A program made the translations under genes and the position numbers. This document shows positions 22,990 to 34,889 of a stretch of 64,000 bases of DNA, in pieces. The stretch is taken from contig CM042042.1 in the NCBI GenBank assembly GCA_023525975.1, positions 45,271,880-45,335,879 on the forward strand. Reading direction: 5' to 3'. This DNA is from Smallanthus sonchifolius (taxonomy: Eukaryota; Streptophyta; Magnoliopsida; Asterales; Asteraceae). The notes below the pieces were generated by a model, which was not told where the DNA came from, made no database searches, and saw nothing but the letters and a program-made list of their open reading frames with translations. Positions within the stretch are counted from its first letter, which is position 1, and each line of letters begins with the position of its first letter.

Positions 22990-23803
22990 CTAATAGAAAC
23001 CGTTATGACAACTGATAAAAGTTGAACTAAACTGCGAAATCGGAATGATCCGGTTTTCATAAAAGGCCTTCAAAACTTTATAGAGACTGCAAAAAACCAT
23101 CTTGACAGTGAAGGCAAGATTTATTGCCCGTGTAAAATATGTGCCAACTGTTATCGGCACCTTCCGACTTCGGTTTATGTCCACATACGTGACCGTGAGT
23201 TTCTACAAGCATATGACACATGGGTTTATCACGATGAGGAATATGCTAATGCTTCGGAGATAGACGCACTTTGGGCTTCGAAAACACAGGCTCAAGCAAC
23301 AGATCATGAGATGTTTGATGCACTTGATGATGTTATGGCTGAGTAGAATACACATGAAGAAAATATAGACGGATCTGAAGATGGAACTGGAGCTGGTTTA
23401 GACCTGGAATTTGATGCATTGTTTGCTGAGCTCCGTACCGAGTTATATCCGAGTTGTAGTTGGATGTCTTACCTAAACTTTCTAGCGAAATTGATGCATA
23501 TTAAAGTGATCAACAAGTGGACGGATACTTCGTTTAACCGACTTCTAGAGTTTCTTAGAGTTTCACTTCCTAAAGAGAATCATGTTCCAGCCTCTCATTA
23601 TGAAGCTAAAAAGAAGTTGAGAAAGATTGGGTTAGGATGTCTGTCTATCCATGCTTACATCAATGATTGTGCTCTAGTTTGGAAGGAGAATGAGTTAAAG
23701 GAATGTTGTCCGGTTTGTAAGGAAAGCAGATGGGTTAATCAAAACACAAATGGCAAGAAAGTGGCACGTAAAGTTTTGCGATACTTTCCTCTAACTTGAG
23801 AGG
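22990..23803 (+). pseudogene. CACTA transposase (tnp2) N-terminal fragment
   Basis: Reading from about 23030: FIKGLQNFIETAKNHLDSEG, IYCPCKICANCYR, VYVHIRDREFL, matching the transposase-associated Cys-rich domain that opens CACTA transposases. An acidic stretch with a stop (23344-23346) follows. Then FLAKLMHIKVINKWTDTSFN, LPKENHVPASHYEAKKKLRK, IHAYINDCALVWKENELKEC, CPVCKESRW and KVLRYFPLT, the conserved start of the TNP2 transposase domain. The frame ends right after RYFPLT, where the sequence joins an LTR. The catalytic region is absent. Confidence 0.88.
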
Positions 23804-23883
23804 TGATCCAACCATCTGGTGATTTTAGTACACTTTAGGTGCCTTAGTTGGTGACACCCTAAGAGTGATTAGGGATCCACTAG
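23804..23883 (+). repeat. fragment of the Athila-like 5' LTR, left of the nested insertion
   Basis: Matches 40958-41039 of the 3' LTR almost base for base (GGTGATCCAACCATCTGGTG onwards). It ends in ACTAG, the duplicated target of the inner gypsy element. It joins the tnp2 pseudogene with only a few bases of shared sequence (AGAGG). Confidence 0.85.
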
Positions 23884-26051
23884 TGTAAGGCCCCAAACCC
23901 GGGAGGCCTCACTTGTTGGATTTACTCATTCACAAACAGTTCTTAAACTTGAATAACAAATAACGCAGCGGAAAAATACTTCATTAAACATAACCATTAC
24001 ATTGTTCTACATGTGAAAGCGTAAACATTGTCTAAAACATAAATACATCGTAACTAAAACATAACGGGATGCCAGTCTTCATGATCAGCCGGGTACTCAT
24101 CTCGCTAGCCAAGCATCACCTTCTATCCTCATAACCTGCCTTAACCTGAATGTGCATACTAAAAGTCAGCTACGCTGGTGAGTTCTAGTTTTTTTCATTC
24201 GATTTAAGAAATGGTTCATCATTCAAAACATTCATTAGGGTTTAACATCACGTATAAGAAAAACAGGGCCTTTCTTTCATCAATAAAAACATTCAAACAC
24301 TTTATCATCATCATAAACACCGTTGAACGGATCGTTCGTTTAAAACATTTAACGTTCATTTAAGTCATACATTATTATCTAAATCTGTGTTACCATTCGT
24401 CCCGTCATTTAGTATTGTATTGCCCCTAAGGCTTAACTGCACGAAGACCGACAATACAATACTTTCCGTCAATTCCCTTTTGTATTGCCCCCAAGGCTTA
24501 ACTGCACGAGGACCGACAATACCCATTCAGTTGCCCCTATGACTCTCATGTCCATAAACCGACAACTTCCATCGACGGCTATGGCTCACGGCCATAACAC
24601 CGTCGGATCATAATTTAACCTCATATACGGTCACGTTAACCCCTGAGTAACCGTCGTTACTTCCAACCAGTTGTACAACATCATAACCATTGGCAGGCCA
24701 CCAAGACACTGCCCCTGTTGTTCTTATGACAACTATGGCTCGCTGTCCATAATCTACCACAAGGCTGGGATTTACATTTCCAGACTTCATTCATCAATTC
24801 CATTCATTCGTCAATTCCTTTAATTCGATAGATTAGATTTGTAATGACTTCTTTAAAACCTTTGCCCTTTTTTCTTTTCATAAAACATTTCATTCATTTT
24901 CAAAACCCTTTACCTTCAGTTTAAACCATTTCTTTATAAACATTTCGTTCGTAAACATTCCATTCATAAAACATTCTTTCCATAAACCGTTCATTACAAA
25001 TCATTTCACTTCGTAAACATAGTTTCATAAACATCATTTCATAAACATAGTTTCATAAACATCGTTTCGTAAAACATCATTTCGTATGTATGCACACCAG
25101 CCCGAAAACATTATATAAAACATTTAAAAGAGGGCTTCTAGAACTCACCTGATAAGCTAATCTGGGTTGTCCTAAACAAAGGTCCCACAACGTCACTTTC
25201 GATCTGAATTGATTAGTTAAATACACATCAGACCAACCCCCGACTCTAACGGTTTAACCTTCTAAACATACTGACTTTACCTAAACAGCCTGATGCCTGC
25301 GCACTTAGCAAGTGCGTCGGGCCTTGCTCTTGCGTACTTAATAAGTGCGCAGACTTTGCTTCATGCGTGCTTGATAAATACGCAGTACCTGCTTCATGCG
25401 TACTTGATAACTACGCATGACCCTCTTCATGCGTACTTGATAAATATGCATGACCCTCTTCATGCGTACTTGATAAATACGCATGACCATCTTCATGCAT
25501 ACTTGATATCTACGCAGGATCCTCTTCTTCCGTACTTGGTAAGTACGCAGGATCGGCTTCATGCGTACTTGATAAATACGCACGAACTGCTTCTTCGCAA
25601 AAACCCTAACTTTCGCCTTCGGGTCGGATCATGTCAAGATCCCGAATTTGTTTACTTCAAAACGTTTGCTTTTCATTAAGGAATCCAAATATATGTTTTC
25701 CTTCCAATTTCAACCGTAAAAACGTTACATTTTCAACCAAAACCCGAAAAACCCAAAAACAAACAAAACTCATATTTAGGCCAAATCGTTACCTGAATCA
25801 AGTTTCTGATCCGAAGGTTCTTCTCACGAGCTCTGGAGCAACACACTTCTCAAATCTCGGGTCGATCCGCCAACTTTCTCTCTCTACGGTTTCTCTCTCT
25901 AAAACTTGCAAATGTGAGAAATGGGTGGTGACCTTGGCTATTTATAGGGAAGGCTCCCTTTCTAGCCCGTCGGCCCATCCGGCCCGACCCGACATGCCTC
26001 GTTCGTTTATTCCGTTATATTATAACTGTAGTTTTATTTTGGGATGTTACA
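23884..26051 (-). repeat. 3' LTR of the inner gypsy element
   Basis: 2168 bp. On the minus strand it carries a TATA box (CCCTATAAATAGCC, about 25943-25956). Farther downstream is an array of short palindromic units (about 25290-25595, GCGTACTTGATAAATACGC type). It has one more palindromic unit than the other LTR. Short reading frames here are repeat artefacts. Confidence 0.93.
25290..25595. repeat. array of 33-bp palindromic units in the LTR
   Basis: About nine units; most read CATGCGTACTTGATAA-TACGCATG with variation. The first reads GCGCACTTAGCAAGTGCG, so both arms differ together from the others (GCACTT/AAGTGC against GTACTT/AAGTAC). The homologous array at 33580-33840 is one unit shorter. 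Confidence 0.85.
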
Positions 26052-26066
26052 AGTCTATCCCCCTTA
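26052..26066 (-). promoter_or_regulatory. polypurine tract of the inner gypsy element
   Basis: On the minus strand AAGGGGGATAGACT directly precedes the LTR start TGTAACATCCC. It marks this LTR as the 3' LTR. Confidence 0.8.
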
Positions 26067-26091
26067 TAATAGGTTTCGTCCCCGAAACCTA

Positions 26092-28778
26092 TCATAAGTC
26101 AAATAGTTGAGGGTACGACTCCCTCATTTCCGTCTCCGTTTCCCAAGTAGATTCTGATCCCTTTCGGTGCTTCCATTGGACTTTAACCAATGGAATAACT
26201 TTATTACGCAAACGCTTCTCCTTTCGGTCTAAGATGGCCACAGGTTCTTTGATGTAGTTCAGGCTATTGTCGACCTCGATGTCAGTAAGTGGTACATGAG
26301 CCGATTCCTCCGCCAAACACTTTCGCAAGTGTGATACATGGAAGGTAGAATGAATCCCACTTAACTCGTCAGGCAACTCTAACCGATAAACGACTTCACC
26401 AACCCGTGCCATTATCCTGAATGGTCCGAAAAACCTCGGACTTAACTTTCCTCTCTTCCTGAATCGTATGATTCCCTTCCAGGGTGACACTTTCAACATT
26501 ACTCTGTCCCTAACATCAAACTCGATAGGCCTTCGTCGTTTATCCGCATAGGATTTCTTACGATCTTGTGCGGCCTTCATTCGTGCTTTGATTTGATCAA
26601 ACCTTTCCGACGTTTCTCTTACGACTTCAAGACTTCCTAATTCCTTCTGTCCAATCTCACCCCAACAAACGGGGGTCCTATATCTTCTCCCATACAACAT
26701 TTCGTAAGGCGGCATGCCTATCGTCGTGTGATAACTATTGTTGTAGGAGAATTAGGCTAACGGCAGATGACTGTCCCAACTGCCGCCAAAATCGATAATA
26801 CAAGCACGAAGCATATCTTCTAATGTCTGAATGGTCCTTTTGGACTGACCATCCAATTATGGGTGGCAGGCCGTGCTAATATTGAGTCTCGTGCCCATCG
26901 CCTCGTGAAATCTTTTCCAGAACCTCGATGTGAATCGTGTGTCCCGGTCAGATACGATCGTTAAAGGCATCCCATGTCGTGCTACCTCTTCGTTAATAAA
27001 TACTTCTGCTAACCTCTCCGACGAGAACGTCTCGCGAATATGTAGAAAATGAGCACTCTTCGTTAAACGGTCCACAATTACCCAAATGGTGTCATGACCT
27101 TTAGCTGTGCGAGGTAGCTTGGTTATGAAGTCCATGGTAATGTGTTCCCACTTCCATTCCGGTATCTCAAGTGGTTGAATCTTTCCATATGGTTTCTAGT
27201 GTTCTGCCTTTACTTGCGAGCAAGTCAAGCACTTGCTTACATACTTTGTTATTTCGTGTTTCATTCCAGGCCACCAGTATTCCTTCCTTAGCTCTTGGTA
27301 CATTTTAATGGTACCAGGATGGATAGAGTACCGAGGCTTATGAGCCTCATCCAAGATTTTGGTTCTAAGCTCCCCACCCATAGGTATCCATACCCGTCCA
27401 AAACGTGTCCTAACACCAAGGGTGTTATATTCCAACTTGTCCTGTTGGCCAACCATCATTTCCTTCTTTATGTTTTCTTCTTTAAGTGCCTCATCTTGAG
27501 CCTTTTCAATTTCTCTCATCACATCCGATGTTACCACTAACCGGAAAGCTTTCACTCTAATAGGAGTAGGCACATCCTTTCGGCTTAGAGCGTCAGCCAT
27601 CACGTTTGCCTTTCCAGGATGGTATATTATTTCACAGTCATAGTCTTTCAACAGTTCCAACCATCGCCTCTGCCTCATATTAAGTTCCTTTTGTTCGAAG
27701 AAGTACTTCAAACTTTTGTGGTCGGAGTAAATAGTAAACTTCACCCCGTACAGGTAGTGCCTCCAGATTTTTAATGCAAATATGACAGCAACAAATTCCA
27801 AATCATGAGTCGGATAATTAGCTTCGTGAATCTTCAACTGCCGTGACGCATACGCGATCACACTCCCGCGCTGCATCAACACGCATCCTAATCCCTGACC
27901 CGAAGCGTCAGAGTATACCACCAAGTCTTCATTGCCCTCGGGAAGGGCCAAGACTGGAGCTTTGGTTAGCTTCTCCTTCAATTCCTTAAACGTCTCATCC
28001 TGGGTCGAACCCCATTCGTACTTTACCTCCTTCCAAGTCAACTTCGTCAACGGCAAAGCTATTTTCGAGAAATCCTGGATAAATCTCCGATAGTAGCCTG
28101 TCAATCCCAAGAAACTACGGATTTCAGTTGGTGTCTTAGGAATATTCCATTCCCTTACCGTCACTATCTTTGCTGGGTCAACCATAATGCCGTTCGGGTT
28201 AATGACGTGACCTAGGAATTGGACTTCCCTAAGCCAGAACGCGCATTTGGAGAACTTAGCATACAACTTTTCCTTCTTCAGAGCTTCCAACACCTCCTTT
28301 AAGTGACATGCGTGATCACCCTCATTCTTGGAGTAGATGAGGATATCATCGATGAACACAATTACCGATCGGTCCAGCATCGGTCGACACACCCTATTCA
28401 TCAAATCCATGAACGTTGCGGGGGCGTTCGTCAATCCGAAAGACATTATGCGGAACTCGAAATGCCCATAACGCGTGCGAAATGCGGTTTTCGGTATGTC
28501 TTCTTCCCTCACCTTCAACTGATGGTACCCGGATCGAAGGTCGATTTTTTAGAACCAACTTGCACCTTGCAATTGATGGAACAGGTCGTCGATCCTTGGT
28601 AAAGGGTACTTGTTCTTCACCGTATGTTTATTCAACTCGCGATAATCAATACACATTCTCATCGAACCGTCCTTCTTCTTCACAAACAACACCGGAGCAC
28701 CCTAAGGCGAGATGCTCGGTTGTATAATTCCCTTCTCAAGTAGTTCGTCTAATTGGGCCATAAGTTCTTTCATTTCCA
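26092..28778 (-). pseudogene. inner gypsy pol, part 2: RT, RNase H, integrase, chromodomain-like tail
   Basis: From 28778 leftwards: an RT block whose Trp codon in the SPWGAP motif is a stop (near 28703), a second stop before KIDLRSG (near 28549), then a clean 440-residue frame (28518-27196). That frame carries FGLTNAPATF, catalytic VFIDDILIYS, RNase H (VVYSDASGQG, YSDHKSLKYFF, HPGKANVMADALSR) and the integrase HHCC finger ending CLTCSQVKAEH. The integrase core (ITKLPRTAKGHDTIWVIVD, SDRDTRFTS) has stops near 27197, 26861 and 26753. The last frame (26715-26092) holds the integrase C-terminus (FGPFRI, VYRLELP) and a chromodomain-like end (VKVQWKHRKGSESTWE). The coding order and chromodomain fit the chromovirus/Tekay group. 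Confidence 0.9.
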
Positions 28779-28786
28779 CCGGTGCT

Positions 28787-29960
28787 TAGGGGTGATTATT
28801 GGGCTTTAACCGGACCAACCCGGACCGGACCGGGACCATTAACAGGGTAAACTGGGGACCGAGGACCGAACCAATTGTTAATGGGCCGGTCCGGGCTTTC
28901 ACGGGCTTTAATGGACCGGTCCTCGGGCTTTAGCATCAGGCCCTTTTAACTAAATTACCTTAATCATATTAGCTTCTGTGTAACTATAAATCCGACTTAT
29001 TAGACGTTTCTCGTACAATATTCTCATTTGTTTGTTAACGGAAATAGAATATTCTTGAATATTACATCGAAAGAATTGGCCGAATTGTTACAAATATCAA
29101 TTCAAAGAGATCTTTGCTTTTTATTTCATTTTCTTTTTCATTTTTTTTCTTTATGTAAGATTTTAATTGTGAACTAATGTTATATGCATTTGAATATGTT
29201 TTAGTTTTTGTTTCTTTTTACATTTTAGAATTTATTTTATTTTATATATATATGTGTAAATAACATTACATTTATGTATAAATCATTATATGTAGTTTTA
29301 ATCTTTGTAGGAGATATATGCAATTGATCTGGGTTGTTAATTATGAGTAGTAAATATCGAAAAGTGATAGGTAGGGTCATAGAGTATTGAAAAAGCTTTT
29401 GCGCAACAACAAATATTCATAATCAAAAGTATGATGGTGTAAATTGTAATTTAAAATTGTACATTCAGTTATATTCAATTCTAGTTTTCTTGGGCAATGA
29501 ATGAAAAGTAAAAAGAAACATTTGGGTTTATATAAAAAAAGTGAATAAAGTTAAAAAAAACTATATTTATGAAAAAACATTGTTTTCGTATTAAAATAGG
29601 AAGAAAACTTGAAAACGATTACTGTTTAAACTAAAAAAAGATATATAACTATAGTTAATATTTTCACAATCGTTAAGTATTCAAATAATAATAATATAAA
29701 GGAAATTTTTAAATATGGTTTATGTAAAATATAAATTAAGTGTAGATTTTTTTTTTGAAATTACTAATTGTTCTATATATACGGGTTTTATGGGATTTTT
29801 TGAAAACCCGTGGGCTTAGCCCGGACCAGGACCATAACCGTTAAGTCATGAAAGGTAGGACCAAAGACCGGACCGGTTACACACATCATGGCCCGGGCCC
29901 GGGTTTAACGGGCCGGTCCTGCGGGCTTTCACGGGCCAACCCGTTTAATGCACAAGCCTA
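28787..29960. mobile_element. hAT-like non-autonomous element inserted in the gypsy RT
   Basis: 1174 bp flanked by 8-bp duplications CCGGTGCT (28779-28786, 29961-29968). Outer ends are TAGGGGTGATTATT and, from the other side, TAGGCTTGTGCATT. Both subterminal regions are rich in GGACCGG/GGGCCGG/GGGCTTT words in inverted order; the core is AT-rich and has no transposase. The 8-bp duplication and TAGG ends indicate hAT. It splits the pol frame right after APYRLAPV. Confidence 0.88.
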
Positions 29961-30726
29961 CCGGTGCTAGTCGATATGGAGCCTTAGCCACGGGCTGGGC
30001 ATCTGGTACTAAGTCGATTCGAAATTCAATCTCTCGGTCGGGTGGTATTCCAGGAAAATCCTCTAGAAACACCTCTGGGTACTCGCGTACCACGGGTACA
30101 TCATCTTGTTCCTTCACTTCCTTACACTTGTCAATTACGTACACCAGATAAGCCTCGCATTCGCGCCTCAAGTAATCTGATGCCTTAATCATCGAGATGA
30201 CGTTTGGCATCGGGGCGTCACGATCTCCCAAAACCTCGACTTCGCTACCATCCGGAGCCTTGAGTCGGATTATCTTTCGTTTACATATAATTTGTGCTTC
30301 ATTGGCAGTTAGCCAATCCATACCTAACACGACATCGAACCCACCCAAAACCATAATAAACAATCTGACAGGGAACCTATGACCTCCTATTTTTATCATG
30401 GAGTTGTCAACTACATCGGTCACTCTTGCAGTTCTACCCTCGGCGGTTTCTACGCTAAAGGCCCTTTCTAGCTTACTGATAGTGTACTTCACCCGTTTGC
30501 AAAAAGTCGCAGATATAAAACTCTTACTGGCACCCGAATCAAATAACACAGAAACAAAAGTGTTGTCAAGGATGAACGTACCTGACGCCACATCGGGGTC
30601 TGCCATGGCTTGTTCTTGCGTCAGTGTGTACGCACGAGTCTTTGCTCGGGGCCTCTCTTCTTTCTTCTCCGGGCCTTTCCCTTTCCCGGCTTCACTCATC
30701 CTGGGCTTGGTGCATTCCCGGCTCAT
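29961..30726 (-). pseudogene. inner gypsy pol, part 1: aspartic protease and RT entry
   Basis: A frame of about 250 residues starting after the second zinc knuckle: FVSVLFDSGASKSFISATFC (retropepsin site with the DSGAS motif), VVLGMDWL, then EFRIDLVPDAQPVAKAPYRL. It is cut by the hAT-like element and resumes at 28778. The protease looks intact. Confidence 0.88.
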
Positions 30727-31801
30727 ATGACCACTCCCCCCACAGTTGTATCATTTGAAGAGCTGGGGACATTCACGTGAGTAGTGTCCAGTCTTGCCGC
30801 ATTTAAAGCATAGATTTGACCCTAACCGACATTCACCCGCATGTCTTACCCCACATATTCCACAGACTGCCGTCTCTCCTACCCTGGCCTGTTTGTCCCG
30901 AGCCCTAAACAACTTCCCAGCCGATCGCTTAGCGGGGAAACTCGGCTTCTTCTTAGGCTCTTCAATGGCAACGACATTCAGCGCCAGATCATCGAATACC
31001 ACGCCGCTCAGTTCTACTACCGAATCATAGGTCGTAGGGCCGTTTGCCTTAACATAGGTGCGGACCTGGTCCGGCAGCCCTTGAATGTAACAGGAAATCT
31101 TTCTTTCCTTAGTCGTGATAAGGTGTGGCACCAGACGTGCCAGTTCATTGAACCGTGTGGTGTACTGCCGGTCGTCATGCTCCCGACCTTAATCCCCATA
31201 AATTCCCTTTCTACCTTTTCGATCTCATTCCTTGGACAGAAATTCTTGATCACTAAAGTTTTGAAATCAGCCCACATCATCGCATCCACAACCTCGCTCC
31301 CTTTTGCTTGACGTACACCTTCACAACTTGATCCGTTCGACACTCACTCAGGCGAATGGCAGCTTCCATACGGATCACCCAATCAAACGTAGCCACCGCG
31401 TCCTTCTTCCCAGTCAGGATCGGCGAGTCGCATGCCTTAAAGGACTTATAGTCGCAACCACGGTTAAGCGGTGCGTTGATTGCCTCAGTGTTCGGGGTAT
31501 CAACCGTCGTGTTAGACCTACCTTCCCCATTAACCTTCTTCAATGCTTCAGCTAACAGACCTGGCAGAGAAGTCTTCATCAACTCTGTGAACTCTCGAGC
31601 TATAGCTGCTCTCACTTCTGGTTCAAAAGTGAAGGGTTGTTCTTCAATCTGTGTCTGCTCAGTTCCGTGCACACTAACCGCCGGTTCAGTGTGAACACTT
31701 CCTTCTTCACTATACTCTTGGCGCGCAGGGGTCCTGCCACGCCCACCATTTCGACCACCGGTACGGCCCCCACCACGTCTTCCGTTCCCTCTCCTTGCCA
31801 T
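30727..31801 (-). pseudogene. inner gypsy gag with zinc knuckles (frameshifted)
   Basis: Starts MARRGNGRRGGGRTGGRNGG at 31801. The capsid region runs to about 31330, changes frame (31343-31017) and changes frame again (31131-30751). It ends with CFKCGKTGHYSREC (about 30805-30764) and a second knuckle, NCGGSGHMSREC, whose first Cys codon region contains a stop (near 30752). Two frame changes and one stop make it non-functional. Confidence 0.85.
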
Positions 31802-32116
31802 TTCGTTCTATAAGACAAGGAATCCAATGTCATCACGCTAGTTAACAAATAAAATTCAATAAGCACTGTAAGATGTTAATATACACTTGCCATCTGCAAT
31901 TAATCATTACACTACCTTTCGATTTCTATTTGACCACCTTTGTGATTCCATCAGAACACAAGTCCTCACCTAACCCTTTCTAAGGCATACTATACATGTA
32001 ACATATACTACCTTCATACATGATGCTGTGGCTCGAGTTAGCCGTACTGGCATCCGCTTTCGGTCCCGTTCACAGTTTAAGTTCAGACACCGGGAGTGTC
32101 CGAATCTCTCAAACTA
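31802..32116 (-). other. untranslated leader of the inner gypsy element
   Basis: Between the gag start and the primer site. No feature recognised. Confidence 0.5.
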
Positions 32117-32130
32117 TTGCTCTGATACCA
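32117..32130 (-). promoter_or_regulatory. primer-binding site, initiator tRNA-Met
   Basis: On the minus strand TGGTATCAGAGCAA, an exact complement of the initiator tRNA-Met 3' end, lies 3 bp inside the LTR. Confidence 0.92.
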
Positions 32131-32133
32131 ACT

Positions 32134-34290
32134 TGTAAGGCCCCAAACCCGGGAGGCCTCACTTGTTGGATTTACTCATTCACAAACAGTTCTTAAACTT
32201 GAATATCAAATAACGCAGCGGAAAAATACTTCATTAAACATAACCATTACATTGTTCAACATGCAGAAGCGTAAACATTGTCTAAAACATAAATACATTG
32301 TAACTAAAACATAACGGGATGTCAGTCTTCATGATCAGCCGGGTACTCATCTCGCTAGCCAAGCATCACCTTCCATCCACATAACCTGTCTTAACCTGAA
32401 TGTACATACTAAAAGTCAGCTACGCTGGTGAGTTCCAGTTTTTTTCATTCGATTTAAGAAATGGTTCATCATTCAAAACATTCATTAGTGTTTAACATCA
32501 CATATAAGAAAAACAGGGCCTTTCGTTCATCACTAAAAACATGCAAACACTTTATCATCATCATAAACACTGTTGAACGGATCGTTCGTTTAAAACATTT
32601 AACGTTCATTTAAGTCATACATTATTATCTAAATCTATGTTACCATTCGTCCCGTCATTTAGTATTGTATTGCCCCTAAGGCTTAACTGCACGAAGACCG
32701 ACAATACAATACTTTCCGTCAATTCCCTTTTGTATTGCCCCCAAGGCTTAACTGCACGAGGACCGACAATACCCATTCAGTTGCCCCTATGACTCTCATG
32801 TCCATAAACCGACAACTTCCATCGACGGCTATGGCTCACGGCCATAACACCGTCGGATCATAATTTAACCTCATATACGGTCACGTTAACCCCTGAGTAA
32901 CCGTCGTTACTCCCAACCAGTTGTACAACATCATAACCATTGGCAGGCCACCAAGACACTGCCCCTGTTGTTCTTATGACAACTATGGCTCGCTGTCCAT
33001 AATCTACCACAAGGCTGGGATTTACATTTCCAGACTTCATTCGTCAATTCCATTCATTCGACAGATTAGATTTGTAATGACTTCTTTAAAACCTTTCGTT
33101 CGTAAACATTTCATTCATTCGACAGATTAGATTTGTAATGACTGCCCCTGTTTTTCTTTTCTTTTCATAAAACATTTCATTCATTTTCAAAACCCTTTAC
33201 CTTCAGTTTAAACTATTTCTTTATAAACATTTCGTTCGTAAACATTTCATTCATAAAACATTCTTTCCATAAACCGTTCATTCCAAATCATTTCATTTCG
33301 TAAACATAGTTTCATAAACATCATTTCATAAACATAGTTTCATAAACATCGTTTCGTAAAACATCATTTCGTATGTATGCACACCAGCCCGAAAACATTA
33401 TATAAAACATTTAAAAGAGGGCTTCTAGAACTCACCTGATAAGCTAATCTGGGTTGTCCTAAACAAAGGTCCCACAACGTCACTTCCGATCTGAATTGAT
33501 TAGTTAAATACACATCAGACCAACCCCCGACTCTAACGGTTTAACCTTCTAAACATACTGACTTTACCTAAACAGTCTGATGCCTGCGCACTTAGCAAGT
33601 GCGCCGGGCCTTGCTCTTGCGTACTTAATAAGTGCGCAGACTTTGCTTCATGCGTGCTTGATAAATACGCAGTACCTGCTTCATGCGTACTTGATAACTA
33701 CGCATGACCCTCTTCATGCGTACTTGATAAATATGCATGACCCTCTTCATGCGTACTTGATATGTACGCAGGATCCTCTTCTTGCGTACTTGGTAAGCAC
33801 GCAGGATCAGCTTCATGCGTACTTGATAAATACGCACGAACTGCTTCTTCGCAAAAACCCTAACTTTCGCCTTCGGGTCTGATCATGTCAATATCCCGAA
33901 TTTGTTTACTTCAAAACGTTTGCTTTTCATTAAGGAATCCAAATATATGTTTTTCTTCCAATTTCAACCGTAAAAACGTTATATTTTCAACCAAAACCCG
34001 AAAAACTCAAAAACGAACAAAACTCAGATTTAGGCCAAATCGTTACCTGAATCAAGTTTCTGATCCGGAGGTTCTTCTCACGAGCTCTGGAGTAACACAC
34101 TTCTCAAATCTTGGGTCGATCCGCCAACTTTCTCTCTCTTCAACTTGCAAATGAGAGAAATGGGTGGTGACCTTGGCTATTTATAGGGAAGGCTCCCCTT
34201 CTAGCCCGCCGGCCCATCCGGCCCGACCCGACATGCCTCGTTCGTTTATTCCATTATATTATAACTGTAGTTTTATTTTGGGATGTTACA
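32134..34290 (-). repeat. 5' LTR of the inner gypsy element
   Basis: 2157 bp, collinear with 23884-26051 and nearly identical by eye. Differences: one palindromic unit fewer, and a local duplication of the CGACAGATTAGATTTGTAAT stretch at about 33058-33142. TATA box on the minus strand at about 34175-34190. Confidence 0.93.
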
Positions 34291-34295
34291 ACTAG

Positions 34296-34704
34296 GTTGT
34301 GTATAGTTGTTATCTTTAGAAACCCAGATCCATCATTGTTTCCAGAACCGGTAGAACTTGTGCTTTGCAAGTAGGATTTAGACCTAGGTAGTATTCTTCC
34401 CATATCCAGATTTCACCTTTGTTCTTGTCTCTTGATCGTTTGAGTCGACCACAGTTTATTGCATAATTAGCTTAATAAGTAGTGTAGTCAACCCCCAAAC
34501 CAATCAATCTTAAGTCCGAGTCAGAGTCTAGTTTTATTATTCATTGTCTCTAGGGTTCGATAATCCGGTTTACCATTAAGCTGTGCTACACTTGATAAGT
34601 TCACTTGCCTGTCAGTGCGGTTTAGTTCATAGGTTTTCCATTTATTACTTAGGAGTCTAGGTTATGTTTTATAGTTTTTTTTATAGACCGTCCGGACGAC
34701 ATCA
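34296..34704 (+). repeat. remainder of the Athila-like 5' LTR
   Basis: Resumes the outer LTR after the inner element (GTTGTGTATAGTTGTTATC, as at 41040) and ends GGACGACATCA, matching the 3' LTR end at 41443. Confidence 0.88.
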
Positions 34705-34710
34705 AGTTTT

Positions 34711-34728
34711 TGGCGTCGTTGCCGGGGA
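34711..34728 (+). promoter_or_regulatory. primer-binding site, tRNA-Asp type
   Basis: TGGCGTCGTTGCCGGGGA lies six bases after the LTR. It differs by one base from the TGGCGCCGTTGCCGGGGA complement of tRNA-Asp used by Athila/Tat elements (family knowledge). Confidence 0.85.
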
Positions 34729-34889
34729 CATTTGGCAATAGCAATATTAGCTTTGACTAGTTCTTTGTTTGATTTTTGGTTTATTTGTATTTCTTTGAGT
34801 TTGTTCTGTGTGCTTGTCTTCTATGTTACTTGCGTGTCTAACTTAGGATAGAGTCTTTCTGTTTCCTTCTATCTTGTGTCTTTCTGTTT

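Larger units (their letters stand above)
18758..23803 (+). mobile_element. CACTA (En/Spm) transposon remnant, 3' part lost
   Basis: The left end TACTACAAGAATTT differs by one base from the canonical CACTACAAGAA terminus. It is followed within 400 bp by six copies of a subterminal palindrome (consensus ACGACGACGTGTCGTCGGT). A tnp2 pseudogene in the matching orientation lies at 22990-23803. A 5'-truncated copia occupies about 19416-21628. The right end is gone: at 23804 the sequence switches to an Athila-like LTR. That 18758 and tnp2 belong to one element is inference from position and orientation. Confidence 0.6.
23884..34290 (-). mobile_element. Tekay-like Ty3/gypsy retrotransposon, complete but inactive, nested in an LTR
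   Basis: 10,407 bp between 5-bp target duplications ACTAG (23879-23883 and 34291-34295). Two LTRs of about 2.16 kb begin TGTAAGGCCCC and end GGATGTTACA on the plus strand. On the minus strand the order is LTR, primer site, gag, protease, RT (split by a hAT-like element), RNase H, integrase with a chromodomain-like tail, purine tract, LTR. Several nonsense codons and frameshifts disable it. Confidence 0.93.

Noticed and set aside
25350..25595. CRISPR-like array
   Set aside because: Units are contiguous, without unique spacers, and belong to a plant retrotransposon LTR.
25293..25679. 128-residue ORF with repeating LHAYLI-type units
   Set aside because: Produced by the 33-bp palindromic array in the LTR. 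A shorter version appears in the sister LTR and the opposite strand is also open, as expected from a repeat.
24608..33040. Two identical 60-residue ORFs (24608-24790 and 32858-33040, minus)
   Set aside because: They lie at the same place in the two LTRs of one gypsy element; identity reflects the LTR repeat, not a conserved protein.
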